Source of the DNA: CAZDML01 sp964506645
GTDB taxonomy: Bacteria > Elusimicrobiota > Elusimicrobia > 2-01-FULL-59-12
Assembly: GCA_964506645.1 (NCBI GenBank)
Contig: CAZDML010000002.1
Span: forward strand, 1 to 64,000
DNA: 64,000 bases
Direction: 5' to 3'
Shown here: positions 18,450 to 27,000 of the stretch, piece after piece
How the letters are laid out: each line of letters starts with the position of its first letter
Position numbering within the stretch: the stretch's first letter is position 1
Made by a program: the position numbers and the translations under genes
The notes under the pieces: generated by a model
Database searches by the model: none
What the model was told of the DNA's origin: nothing
Seen by the model: only the letters and a program-made list of their open reading frames with translations

Positions 18450-19146
18450 CGTTTTCGTTGTCCGTTGTCGTAGGGTGCACCAGCAGCACCACTTCGCCTT
18501 TGATTTCTTTGTCACCCAACCGCTCAATCACACTCTCGATCGAGCCGCGGATAAATTCTTCGTAGACCTTGGTCAGTTCGCGGGCGACCACCACAGGGGT
18601 CTCCGGCGGGACCAAGCCCTTCACAAGCGCAAGTGTGTCTTTGACGCGGTAAGGGGATTCGTAAATGACGAGGGTGCTTTCCGTTGCCAGGGCCTTGGCA
18701 ATCATCTTCTTGGCCCGAGCGGGTCTCCTCGGTAGAAATCCTATAAAAAAGAAGCGGTCTGTGGGCAGTCCCGACGCCACAAGCGCGGTGATCGCCGCAC
18801 AGGGCCCGGGCAATGAGACTACCGGGATATCGGCCTCGAGTGCCGCCTGCACGAGCTCGGTGCCCGGATCGGACAGACCCGGCGTGCCCGCATCGGTCAC
18901 TACCGCCACACGCTTACCGTCTTCCAGCGCGCGAATCACTTGATGCGTCTTCCCCGAACTGCTGTGGGCGTGATAACTCCACAACGTCTTGGTGATTCCC
19001 AGGTGGTTGAGAAGCCCGAGCGTCCGGCGGGTATCTTCGCAGGCCACCACATCCACGTCTTTTAAAACCTCGATCGCTCGCAGGGTCAGATCGCCCAGAT
19101 TGCCGAGCGGCGTTGGCACCAGATAAAGCGTGCCTGTGTTACGCAT
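18442..19146 (-). CDS. rsmI: 16S rRNA (cytidine(1402)-2'-O)-methyltransferase
   Basis: RsmI of 234 residues, a SAM-dependent methyltransferase of the tetrapyrrole-methylase fold that modifies C1402 in the ribosomal decoding centre. Family motifs: LVPTPLGNLGDLTLRAIEVL at the start, CEDTRRT, SYHAHS, TDAGTPGLSDPG, SLPGPCAAITALVASGLP and FFFIGFLPR. It overlaps the HD-GYP gene by 8 bases at its start and argC by 8 bases at its end. The last dozen residues are acidic and variable. Confidence 0.96.
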   Translation of the reverse strand: MRNTGTLYLVPTPLGNLGDLTLRAIEVLKDVDVVACEDTRRTLGLLNHLGITKTLWSYHAHSSSGKTHQVIRALEDGKRVAVVTDAGTPGLSDPGTELVQAALEADIPVVSLPGPCAAITALVASGLPTDRFFFIGFLPRRPARAKKMIAKALATESTLVIYESPYRVKDTLALVKGLVPPETPVVVARELTKVYEEFIRGSIESVIERLGDKEIKGEVVLLVHPTTTDNENDD

Positions 19147-20284
19147 GCGTCACGGCCAGAAATTCCTTCTCGGTCGTGGGAAGGTTTTTGGATTCCAAGT
19201 GCTCCAGCACTTTCAAAAAAATGTCGACGATCACCGGATCGAATTGCGTGCCAGCCTGCCGACGAAGTTCGGCCACCGCCGCGCTCTTGGGCATGGCTTT
19301 CCGATACGTCCGGTCGGAGGTCATCGCGTCCCAGGCATCCACCACAGACACAATCCGTGCGCCCAGAGGAATTTCTTCCCGCGCCAGTTTCTCCGGATAG
19401 CCCTGGCCGTTAAACCACTCGTGGTGGTAATACACAATCGGCCAGATCGCATTTAAAAAATCCATATCCGCGAGCATCGTCCGTCCGATCGCAGGATGTT
19501 CCTGTACGCGCCGATATTCGTCCGGGGTCAGTGGGCCGGCCTTACGTAAAATGAGATCTTCAATACCGATTTTTCCCAGATCGTGCAGAATGGCCCCCGT
19601 CTCGACCCATGCGATGAGTTGCTGCGGCAGTTTCATGGCTTCCGCTACATGTTTGGACAGGAGACTCATCCGTTTGGAATGGCCGTGGCTGTACGGATCG
19701 CGGGCCGCCAGTGCGCGCTCAAACCCACGTACCACCCAAGCCTCATTGGAGATGGACCGCTGATGCGTTTCCAAGTTCTCCAACAAGAGCGAGGCCTCGG
19801 CTGCGATCAACTCCGCCAGGCGCACAGCCGAGGGAGCGAAATCCCCCGACGCAGGCCGGCTGCAGATCAGAAGCCCAACCACCTGATGGCGTGACGTACA
19901 CGGCACAAGAATATAGGGCGCCTGCAGAAATTTATCGGTCGATGCGGAGGCCTGAGGCGGCGGTGTGCCAACTTTGGCGACCACCGTTTTTGTGCCCTGC
20001 AGCGCCTTGCCGAGAATGCCGATTCCCAGCCGCACCCGCAGGGCATCGGCGGCTTCGGGCGCCAGTCCGCGCGCGCCGGCCACACGCCATTCAAAGTGCT
20101 GCGGATCGACATGCAGTAACACAACCTGTTCGGCATCCAAAAGACCATGGGCAGCCTGAAGAACTCCGTTGGCCACATCACGCCAGGGAAGATCCTCCCC
20201 AGAGGCACGCCGGAGGTTCACACAATGAGAGAAAAAGTCAGCGAGATAACGGAGAGAATCCGTTTCGGGAGGAGACTGAACCAT
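19139..20284 (-). CDS. GAF domain HD-GYP c-di-GMP phosphodiesterase
   Basis: A 381-residue soluble protein with an N-terminal GAF-like sensor (about 35-170) and a C-terminal HD-GYP domain (about 185-370). The metal-binding HD motif is in AILHDLGKIGI (about 231-241), further ligands are in YSHGHSKRM and QEHPAIG, and the GYP signature is HHEWFNGQGYP (about 288-298). HD-GYP enzymes hydrolyse c-di-GMP to pGpG or GMP; the intact motifs suggest activity. There is no membrane segment, so the input is a cytoplasmic signal sensed by GAF. It matters here because a c-di-GMP riboswitch lies at 42039-42122. The gene follows transketolase after 20 bases and overlaps rsmI by 8. Confidence 0.92.
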   Translation of the reverse strand: MVQSPPETDSLRYLADFFSHCVNLRRASGEDLPWRDVANGVLQAAHGLLDAEQVVLLHVDPQHFEWRVAGARGLAPEAADALRVRLGIGILGKALQGTKTVVAKVGTPPPQASASTDKFLQAPYILVPCTSRHQVVGLLICSRPASGDFAPSAVRLAELIAAEASLLLENLETHQRSISNEAWVVRGFERALAARDPYSHGHSKRMSLLSKHVAEAMKLPQQLIAWVETGAILHDLGKIGIEDLILRKAGPLTPDEYRRVQEHPAIGRTMLADMDFLNAIWPIVYYHHEWFNGQGYPEKLAREEIPLGARIVSVVDAWDAMTSDRTYRKAMPKSAAVAELRRQAGTQFDPVIVDIFLKVLEHLESKNLPTTEKEFLAVTHA

Positions 20285-20304
20285 AGTTTATTTTACGATA
20301 TGAA

Positions 20305-22434
20305 CTATTTCTTGAGAAGTTGACGGACGACCGTGCTGATGCCGGCCGCGTCGAGTTGGTTGCGACGGTAGTTTTCCTCGGTCGTGCCGGAACCGACATG
20401 GTTGGCTTTGGGCGTCACATTGGCGCCCAGGGACTTCAGAACAATACCGGGATTGCGTCCGATGAGCCGGGCCTGGTTGACCGCGTCTTTGACGCGGTGT
20501 CCGAGCGCATGGGGTTCAGCATCATGGACAGTGAGAATAGGGGTATTGTCTTCCAGCAGATCGCGCACAAACGGAAGGTCCACGCGCTGCAGCTTATTGA
20601 TACTGACCGCATTGATGACCTTGGTCACGATGCCTTGCGCCGCCAGCTCATTGCTGGCTTTAACCGCTTCGGCCACCGTGGCACCAGAAGCCACGATGAT
20701 CAGGTTGGGTTTGCCCGAGGCTTGGGTCGGAACCACGTAGCTTCCCTGTTCCAGCTTCTTGCGATAGTCAGGCAATGCGGACAAGCCTAAATTGGTAATC
20801 GGATGGCGCGTACAGCGCAGATAGATCGGATGGCTGGGCGGGCCGTTTTTCACGACACGCTCCACGATCAATCGCGTAATTTCAGCCGCTTCCTGAGAAT
20901 CGGCCGCTTCAAAAAGTTCAAAGAGATCGCCATCGACTCCGGAGAAATGATCGAGCATCCCGGGCGTGGAAACACCCATCTGGCTCTTGCCGTCTGGACC
21001 CACGCCACAACCAGAGTGTGTGCCAACGGCCACATAGAACGATCCAAATGCAGCCGCATGATTGAGTTCGTCTGCAGCTTCCAGCAAGAAATTGTCGAAC
21101 GTTCCGATAAACGGAATCAGACCTTCGTAGCCAAGACCCGCGGCCTTACCGCAGGCGTTGCATTCCGCAATACCTTCCGGAAAATACGCTCCGGTCGGAT
21201 TGGACTTGCCATGACGGCCGGCCACTTTTTCCAAACCGAACATCTGCACGGAATCCTGCAGGTCAGGCGAGGTTGCCACAACTTCCGGATACTGTGCGGC
21301 GAGCGCCGTCAGCGCCTTACCGAACCCTTCGCGTGTGCTGGCAGCCTTATCCGTCGGCTGATAATTCGGGAACGCCTGAGGGCCGGCGGCTTTGCGAGTG
21401 TCTAAATGTTTCTGACGTCGTTCTGCGACTGTTTTCTTGTTGGCCTGATTGACATTGTCTTTGTCCGCAGACGAAATCGCAGACTGCTTCGACCAGGCTG
21501 TCTGGTCAGCTTTGTCGATCGAGCCAATACGTGCTTCGATGATCGGAAGCGCTCTGGCGAGCTGTTCTTCGGTGGGTGCTACACCGTGAAATTTATATTC
21601 CCCCGGCTTGTGACCGTTGTATTCCATAAAGTCGACGCCTTTGCCTTTGATCGTGTCGACAATAATCACGGTCGGCCGTCCGGCTTTGTGGGCTTCCGCT
21701 TTGGATTTGAGCAGCGCGTCTCGCAACTTCGTAATGTACTCGCGATTCTTCGCCGGTTCGGCGGATTCCCCGTTCAACACAACTACGTTCCAGCCGAGTC
21801 CTTGAAAAACGGTTTCGTATTTGGCCGGAGTGAGGTCGGCAATGCCAGCCGTCTGCTGCGCCTTGTTGCGGTTCAAGATCCAGGTCATGTTATCCGCGCC
21901 CACGAGCGCCGCATTGGCAGCAGCCTCATACACTTGGCCCTCTTCGGCTTCACCGTCACCGATGATACAGACCGTATGATAATCCTGCCCTTTGTAGCGG
22001 GCGGCCAGCGCCATACCAAGCGCTTTGGACCCTCCCATACCGAGCGCGCCGGTCGAGCAATCAATGCCGGGTGTCAGCAGCCGAGTTGTATGTCCCTGCG
22101 CAATGACGTCTGGGTTCTGCCGTAAATCCATCAATTCTTTTTCCGACCAGCCTTTAAAACCGGCCAAGGTCAGCGCGGTGTACAGCATCGGAGCCGTGTG
22201 GCCTTCACTGAGCACCAGGCGGTCGCGGTTGTCCCAGGAGGGTTCATTCGGGTCATAGCGGAGCACGCCGCCAAAATACAGAACAGCCATGACTTCGGCG
22301 AGCGACAGGGTGCCGCCCGGATGGCCGGAACCGGCCCGGGTCAGGGCTTTCAAATTGGCAAGACGCATCGTTTCGGCCTGCAGGCGCAGCCGTTCCGCAA
22401 TATCCACGCTCTGTGACACCGCTTGTGACGCCAT
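20305..22434 (-). CDS. tkt: transketolase (single chain, split-type ancestry)
   Basis: Thiamine-diphosphate enzyme of 709 residues that moves two-carbon units in the pentose phosphate pathway. The ThDP motif is GDGEAEEGQVYEAA (about 159-172), the wording seen in two-subunit transketolases, whereas E. coli-type enzymes read GDGCxMEG. The pyrimidine domain has the catalytic Glu in EGIAECNACGKAAG (about 423). A Lys/Ala/Asn-rich linker (about 305-365) joins the halves and makes the protein longer than the usual 620-670. This suggests a fusion of N and C subunits. The ATG at 22434 follows AAAGGGA. There is an 89-base gap upstream with a possible promoter. Confidence 0.93.
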   Translation of the reverse strand: MASQAVSQSVDIAERLRLQAETMRLANLKALTRAGSGHPGGTLSLAEVMAVLYFGGVLRYDPNEPSWDNRDRLVLSEGHTAPMLYTALTLAGFKGWSEKELMDLRQNPDVIAQGHTTRLLTPGIDCSTGALGMGGSKALGMALAARYKGQDYHTVCIIGDGEAEEGQVYEAAANAALVGADNMTWILNRNKAQQTAGIADLTPAKYETVFQGLGWNVVVLNGESAEPAKNREYITKLRDALLKSKAEAHKAGRPTVIIVDTIKGKGVDFMEYNGHKPGEYKFHGVAPTEEQLARALPIIEARIGSIDKADQTAWSKQSAISSADKDNVNQANKKTVAERRQKHLDTRKAAGPQAFPNYQPTDKAASTREGFGKALTALAAQYPEVVATSPDLQDSVQMFGLEKVAGRHGKSNPTGAYFPEGIAECNACGKAAGLGYEGLIPFIGTFDNFLLEAADELNHAAAFGSFYVAVGTHSGCGVGPDGKSQMGVSTPGMLDHFSGVDGDLFELFEAADSQEAAEITRLIVERVVKNGPPSHPIYLRCTRHPITNLGLSALPDYRKKLEQGSYVVPTQASGKPNLIIVASGATVAEAVKASNELAAQGIVTKVINAVSINKLQRVDLPFVRDLLEDNTPILTVHDAEPHALGHRVKDAVNQARLIGRNPGIVLKSLGANVTPKANHVGSGTTEENYRRNQLDAAGISTVVRQLLKK

Positions 22435-22460
22435 GGGGATTTCCCTTTTAGTAGAGGTTA

Positions 22461-22480
22461 TTCTCGAAGGTTGAACGTCG
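22461..22480. repeat. short inverted repeat upstream of transketolase
   Basis: CTCGA and TCGAG arms flank AGGTTGAACG in the gap before transketolase. The core GTTGAACGTC recurs near 31788 at the end of another gene. This may be a fragment of a repeat family or an operator; only the symmetry is visible. Confidence 0.3.
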
Positions 22481-22488
22481 AGGATGTG

Positions 22489-22518
22489 ATTTTATCAAAG
22501 TGTCCCGCGTGGAAACAA
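22489..22518 (-). promoter_or_regulatory. possible sigma-70 type promoter for transketolase
   Basis: On the minus strand TTGTTT (22518-22513) and TAAAAT (22494-22489) are separated by 18 bases and lie about 55 bases before the transketolase ATG, in one of the few gaps of this gene block. The match is moderate and such pairs occur by chance. Confidence 0.3.
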
Positions 22519-22523
22519 CCGAG

Positions 22524-23144
22524 CTAACCGCGTTCACTGATGTCACGGAAGGACCAGACCCGGCCGATAATGCGGTCGCCGATCTTTTGAGGCATGGAGT
22601 AGCACTCCACAATTTGACGGGTTTTAAGATGAATGAGGTCATGGCTGAGGGCTTCGGGATGTGTATTCAGATACACGACGGTGCCAAAAAGCACATCCGG
22701 GTCCGCCAATTGACTGAGCACGTCTTTAAGCGTCTGTTTTTCTGTCCAGGACGTCACCTGGCTGGCGGGAATCTTCCACAGTTCCGTAAAACGCTGATTG
22801 GCAATCAGAATCTTCTTTTTGAGGTCGACCACCAGAATACCATCGGGCAAGCTGACCAGAGTGGAGCGAAAAATGGCGAGTGCGCGGTCGGCCAACGTAG
22901 ACGTGGATGCCGGCGCTTCCGCGGACTTTCCTTTTTCTTTCAGCGAAATATACATCTCGAGCAGTTCTTTGGAGGTCAGGTCGAGCGAACGCTTTAGCAC
23001 TTCCTGCTGGGTGTCATGCTGTTCGTAGGTCTCATTGATCGCATTCACAAACGCTTTCCATTCGGCCGGCGTGATTTTGCCGTCTTTTAAATACTGTTTG
23101 ATCTGCTTCTCGAGCAAAGGATGCAGGGGATTACTGTGGGGCAT
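22524..23144 (-). CDS. orphan PAS domain sensor protein without output domain
   Basis: A 206-residue protein. Residues 1-75 (HPLLEKQIKQYLKDG ... LKRSLDLTSKELLEMY) match a helical N-terminal module I know from many bacterial sensor kinases and diguanylate cyclases. A PAS domain follows (about 90-203), ending in GRVWSFRDISERG. In relatives a kinase or GGDEF domain follows this point, but here a stop comes at once, and the 89 bases to transketolase encode no output domain, so this is not a simple frameshift. The ATG at 23144 overlaps the upstream gene by 14 bases; the open frame further up is not homologous. It may pass a signal to a partner protein. Confidence 0.75.
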   Translation of the reverse strand: MPHSNPLHPLLEKQIKQYLKDGKITPAEWKAFVNAINETYEQHDTQQEVLKRSLDLTSKELLEMYISLKEKGKSAEAPASTSTLADRALAIFRSTLVSLPDGILVVDLKKKILIANQRFTELWKIPASQVTSWTEKQTLKDVLSQLADPDVLFGTVVYLNTHPEALSHDLIHLKTRQIVECYSMPQKIGDRIIGRVWSFRDISERG

Positions 23145-24024
23145 AGGGATTCTGCAGCCGGATCGTAATCTGATAAGCGTTAGAGGTGGTGGGTCCCGCT
23201 TCGTCTTCAGCGACAACCGCCACGGTAAACGTCGTGTCATCGGTTGGGGGTTCATCCGTGGACTGAATGGCATCGATAAAATCGTCAAAATGTCCGTGTG
23301 CATCAACTGATAACGCCCCCTGGTGCTGAATGCCGCGACCGGAATCTACCGTATAGGTCAGTTTGGTCAAGGAACAGCCCGCTGGCACCTGCGTGTCGCC
23401 GCGCAAACGAATGCGCAGCGAGGGAATGCTTCCACGGTAGCTGGTCTTCAACGGTTCTGCGGTCAACGTTACCTGCGGAGCCGCCGAGCACAGAACCTTC
23501 ACAAGGCCCTCCGCAGGCTCGGACCATTCGCTGGCCAACACCGTGCCTTTCTTACGGCTCTTCATGTACCCCTGCGCGCGCACGCGGTACGTGTACGTTC
23601 CAAATCCCAGGTCGCTGTCCACAAAACTGGTTTCGGTCACCGTGCCAATCGTCGTGCTTCCGCGCGACACATAAAAAGCAAAGGCATCAAACACGGGCGC
23701 CGGCGTAGGCGCCTGCCACTGCCAGTGCAGCGTGACTTTGTTGCCGAGCACCACAGCCTGCACATTAAAAGGAGGAAGCAGTCCGCCTGGCGCAGCGAGG
23801 GGTGGCGGGGGCGGTGCTTTCGGAGTCGGAGGCACTGGGTTGGATAAGTCAAAACGTTCGATGGTTTTTAAAAAATCGTCACGTTCCACTTCGGCAGCAT
23901 GAGCAGAAACACCAACGCTCAAATCCCAAGCTCCAAATAAGAATCCAACAACCAAGACGGCCATTTGGATCTTGGTGCTTGATGATTGGAATTTGATTTT
24001 CTTATTGTGCCAGAGCCGACACAT
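23131..24024 (-). CDS. exported protein with a fibronectin type III-like domain
   Basis: Hypothetical secreted protein of 297 residues. A hydrophobic segment (21-36) ending VSAHA (cleavage about 43) serves as signal peptide. A proline-rich linker (60-80) leads to an FN3-like domain (about 83-175, VTLHWQWQAP ... YTYRVRAQG) and a second beta domain (about 180-293). AAGGAG lies 10 bases before the ATG at 24024 and decides that start over the ATG at 23964. As a result the first 40 residues are read through a palindromic repeat (23911-23997), including FGAWDLSVGV, a peptide very like LGAWCLGFGI in the neighbouring NHL protein. It overlaps that gene by 23 bases. No enzyme motif is seen. Confidence 0.75.
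   Translation of the reverse strand: MCRLWHNKKIKFQSSSTKIQMAVLVVGFLFGAWDLSVGVSAHAAEVERDDFLKTIERFDLSNPVPPTPKAPPPPPLAAPGGLLPPFNVQAVVLGNKVTLHWQWQAPTPAPVFDAFAFYVSRGSTTIGTVTETSFVDSDLGFGTYTYRVRAQGYMKSRKKGTVLASEWSEPAEGLVKVLCSAAPQVTLTAEPLKTSYRGSIPSLRIRLRGDTQVPAGCSLTKLTYTVDSGRGIQHQGALSVDAHGHFDDFIDAIQSTDEPPTDDTTFTVAVVAEDEAGPTTSNAYQITIRLQNPYAPQ
23911..23997. repeat. palindromic repeat encoding a signal peptide (copy B)
   Basis: Imperfect inverted arms built of CCAA/TTGG-rich words (CAAATCCCAAGCTCCAAAT on the left, ATTTGGATCTTGGTGCTTG on the right) around a GGCC centre. It shares CCAAGCTCC and the overall design with the element at 27451-27569. It lies wholly inside the N-terminal coding region of the FN3 protein. 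Confidence 0.65.
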
Positions 24025-27000
24025 CGCCGTATTTCTCCTTGAGGGACGGGTCCATTTTCACCGCTTTGGAAAATGCGTCAGATGCCTTTTTGGCAAATCC
24101 TTGTTTCAAATACATGCGCGCAAGATTCAAGTGAATGCCCGCATCAGCCGGGTCGCGTTGCGCGGCTTCTTTATACAACGATTCCGCTTGTTCATACTCT
24201 TTATGCAAGAAGGCAATGTTTCCAAGATTGTTGTAAGCAGCAGCTGCCGTGGCTGCATCGGAACGTGCTTTGTTTAAGTAGGCACGGGCCTCATCGAAGC
24301 GCCGGAACTCCGCCGCCAAAATGCCCATCTGCAGCTGCGGCTCACCGGCAGCCGGGTTTTTCTCCAGTTCCTGCTTGGCCGCTGCCAGCCGGGTCTGCCA
24401 ACGCAGATCCACAAGCGCTTTCCAATCTTTACCAAAACGTGTTTCTACGGCCTCGTGCGCTGGCATCTTCGTCACTACGGCCGTTTCAGCCAGCGTGGCC
24501 GGCTCATAGGTTTGCCAGGCTTGATGAATGTCGATAACACCGACTTTGCCCGCCGCGCTCAACCGGCGGTACTCGTCTGCCGCATGTTTCCAGGCTTCCA
24601 TAAAGGAAGAGCCCAACATCGTGATCTCCAGTGGAATCCAGTAGGTGCCCGCATATGAAACAACCATCGGCTCGGGCAGACCCAGCACCTGCAAATCGGA
24701 CTCGCCGGTATCAAACATCAGGAAGAGATGTCCCGGCACATCAAGCGCACAACTCGGCACACTGAGACTTTCCAGCGCCGAAGCGAACATCGCCACGACA
24801 TCCGAACAATCACCGCTTTTGCGCGACACGGTTTCGCGAGCGAACTGCAGTGAATCGACTGTGGACGAATCCAGCGACACGCGGTCGTAGGGATTATTCG
24901 GCCGCGGAACATAGGATATTCCGTAAGTACCCAGCCCAGCGAACAGCGCCCAGGCCGTTTTAATCGGTGCCGGCAGCGGACTGACGGCATGCACGTCTTC
25001 ATAAGGAAGCACCAGCGAACGTGCGACATCAATAACCGGCGGGTCGTTCGGTGTCACAAACGCGGCAAATCGTTCCTTGTGATCCCAACGTATGCTGTTG
25101 CGCGAGTAGAGCTTCAACGGAAAGTTCTTCACGACCGTATTTTCCTGGCCGCCCTGATAAAACGTCAACTTCACTTGCGACTGGATCGGCGTGGTTTCCG
25201 TCACTTCGAGAATTTTATTATTGAAGGTCGCCAGCACGGGCACTTCTTTCTCCTGGCGGAAGCGCAACTCATCGATCGGGGTGTCACTGGGAAAATCCAT
25301 ATAGCCCTGGATGGCAAAATCGATTTTTAGTTTTTGCACTGGAGCGGGTCCGTTATTGCGCAATACCACTTTGCCAAACGGTACACGGCTGTAGTATTTG
25401 TAGTAGGCTGAGAAAATATCATCGAACTGTGCCGACACAATTTCCAGGCGCGGGCCACTGGTTGACGGCTTGGCCATGACGCGCACCGGGACCGAAGGCA
25501 CGCTGGTAGCCCCCTGCAGTGACTGCGCAGCAACCATATAGGTATAGGTCGTTTCCGGTAGGAGCGAATCATCGGTGAACGTCGTTTCTACGGTTTCTTT
25601 TAATTTTTGGGGTTCGGCCGGAGGCAATGCACGATACACGACATATTTCGGAGGAAAACGCATCTTGGACGCTTCCCAGGCCAATTCCACATAGCCTTCG
25701 CCACCCGTCGCTTTCAACTGGGTCGGCGCGGGAGGGGCCACCACCACACGGAACACCTGGATACGGCCTTCTTCGGCCGTATACAGCCGTCCATCATCGC
25801 TCAGCACAAATGACCGCGGCTTGTTGAGAAATCCTTTGGACAGACCCGGAGCGCCGAACCCCCCGACAAACACACCCTGCTCGTCATACACCACAATCCG
25901 CCCGCGCTCGGCATCGAGCACATACAAATAGCCTTCCCGATCGACACTCAGGTGCCGCGGCTCTAGCAATGCTTCCCCGCCAATCATTCCCATTTCGTGC
26001 AGGAAACGACCCGAGGCGTTAAACGACACCACTTTGTGATTGTCGACATCAGCAATATAAATTTTGTCGTTGTCCCAAGCCACTGACACAGGTGTTTTTA
26101 GCTGGCCGAGTTCTTTGCCTTTCTGGCCGCCCGCGTAAAGGAAGAGTCCCTGATCATTAAACGCCTGGAAGCGGCTATTGCCGGTATCGGCTACAAAAAT
26201 CGTACCCTGCTTGTTCACAAAAAGACCCTGAGGCGCAGAGAGATCTCCTTGGCCGCTCTTAAACATGGAAGCCGATTTACCGATTTCTGCCAGCCGATTG
26301 CCCGAGGCATCGCATTTCAGAATTCGGTTATTACCACGGTCGGCAATGAAATAGTTTCCCGCCGCATCGACCGTCAGCGCGATATCCGAACGTACGCCCA
26401 GCTTTGTCTTTAGGGGAAGGGTATCACTCGGCTTGCCGTCACTATCGAGCAACGTGATCGTTCCCGTTTTGGCCGAGTAAGCCGCCAAACGGCCATCGGA
26501 CAACAAAGCAAGGCGGTCGGCATCCACATTCCATAAATTTTTCAGGGCTGCCTGGAAACGGACGGTGGGGGTCGGCGTCACAGCCGGCGGATAATTTTGG
26601 CGGGATAAGGCAAAGACCACGACGCGGTGATTGTCGGTGTCAGCAATATAGAGTTGATCGTTCCAGCACGCCAGCGCATTCAGGCTCTTAAACTGACCCT
26701 CACCGCTGCCGGCACGCCCAAAGGCACCCAGCGTATGTCCGTTCAAATCCATTTCACGAAATTGGCTCGCCCCGCGATCGGCCACATATAGAAGTCCCTG
26801 CGCGGACATGGCTAGCGCACCAGGTTTACTAAATGCTTTCATGCCCGGCTCCGCGCCGGAATAAGAACGGAACAATTGCCCCGCTGTCGACCACTGCTCG
26901 ATCTGACGCAGTTTGGCGTTGGTGACATAGATACGTCCCGAGGCATCCACCGCCACCCCTTCCATTTCCGACCCGGTATCAATCGCTTTCAAAAAGATGC

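Noticed and set aside
22435..22523. Frameshifted output domain after the PAS protein
   Set aside because: The 89 bases before transketolase are too short and show no GGDEF, kinase or other domain remnants in any frame.
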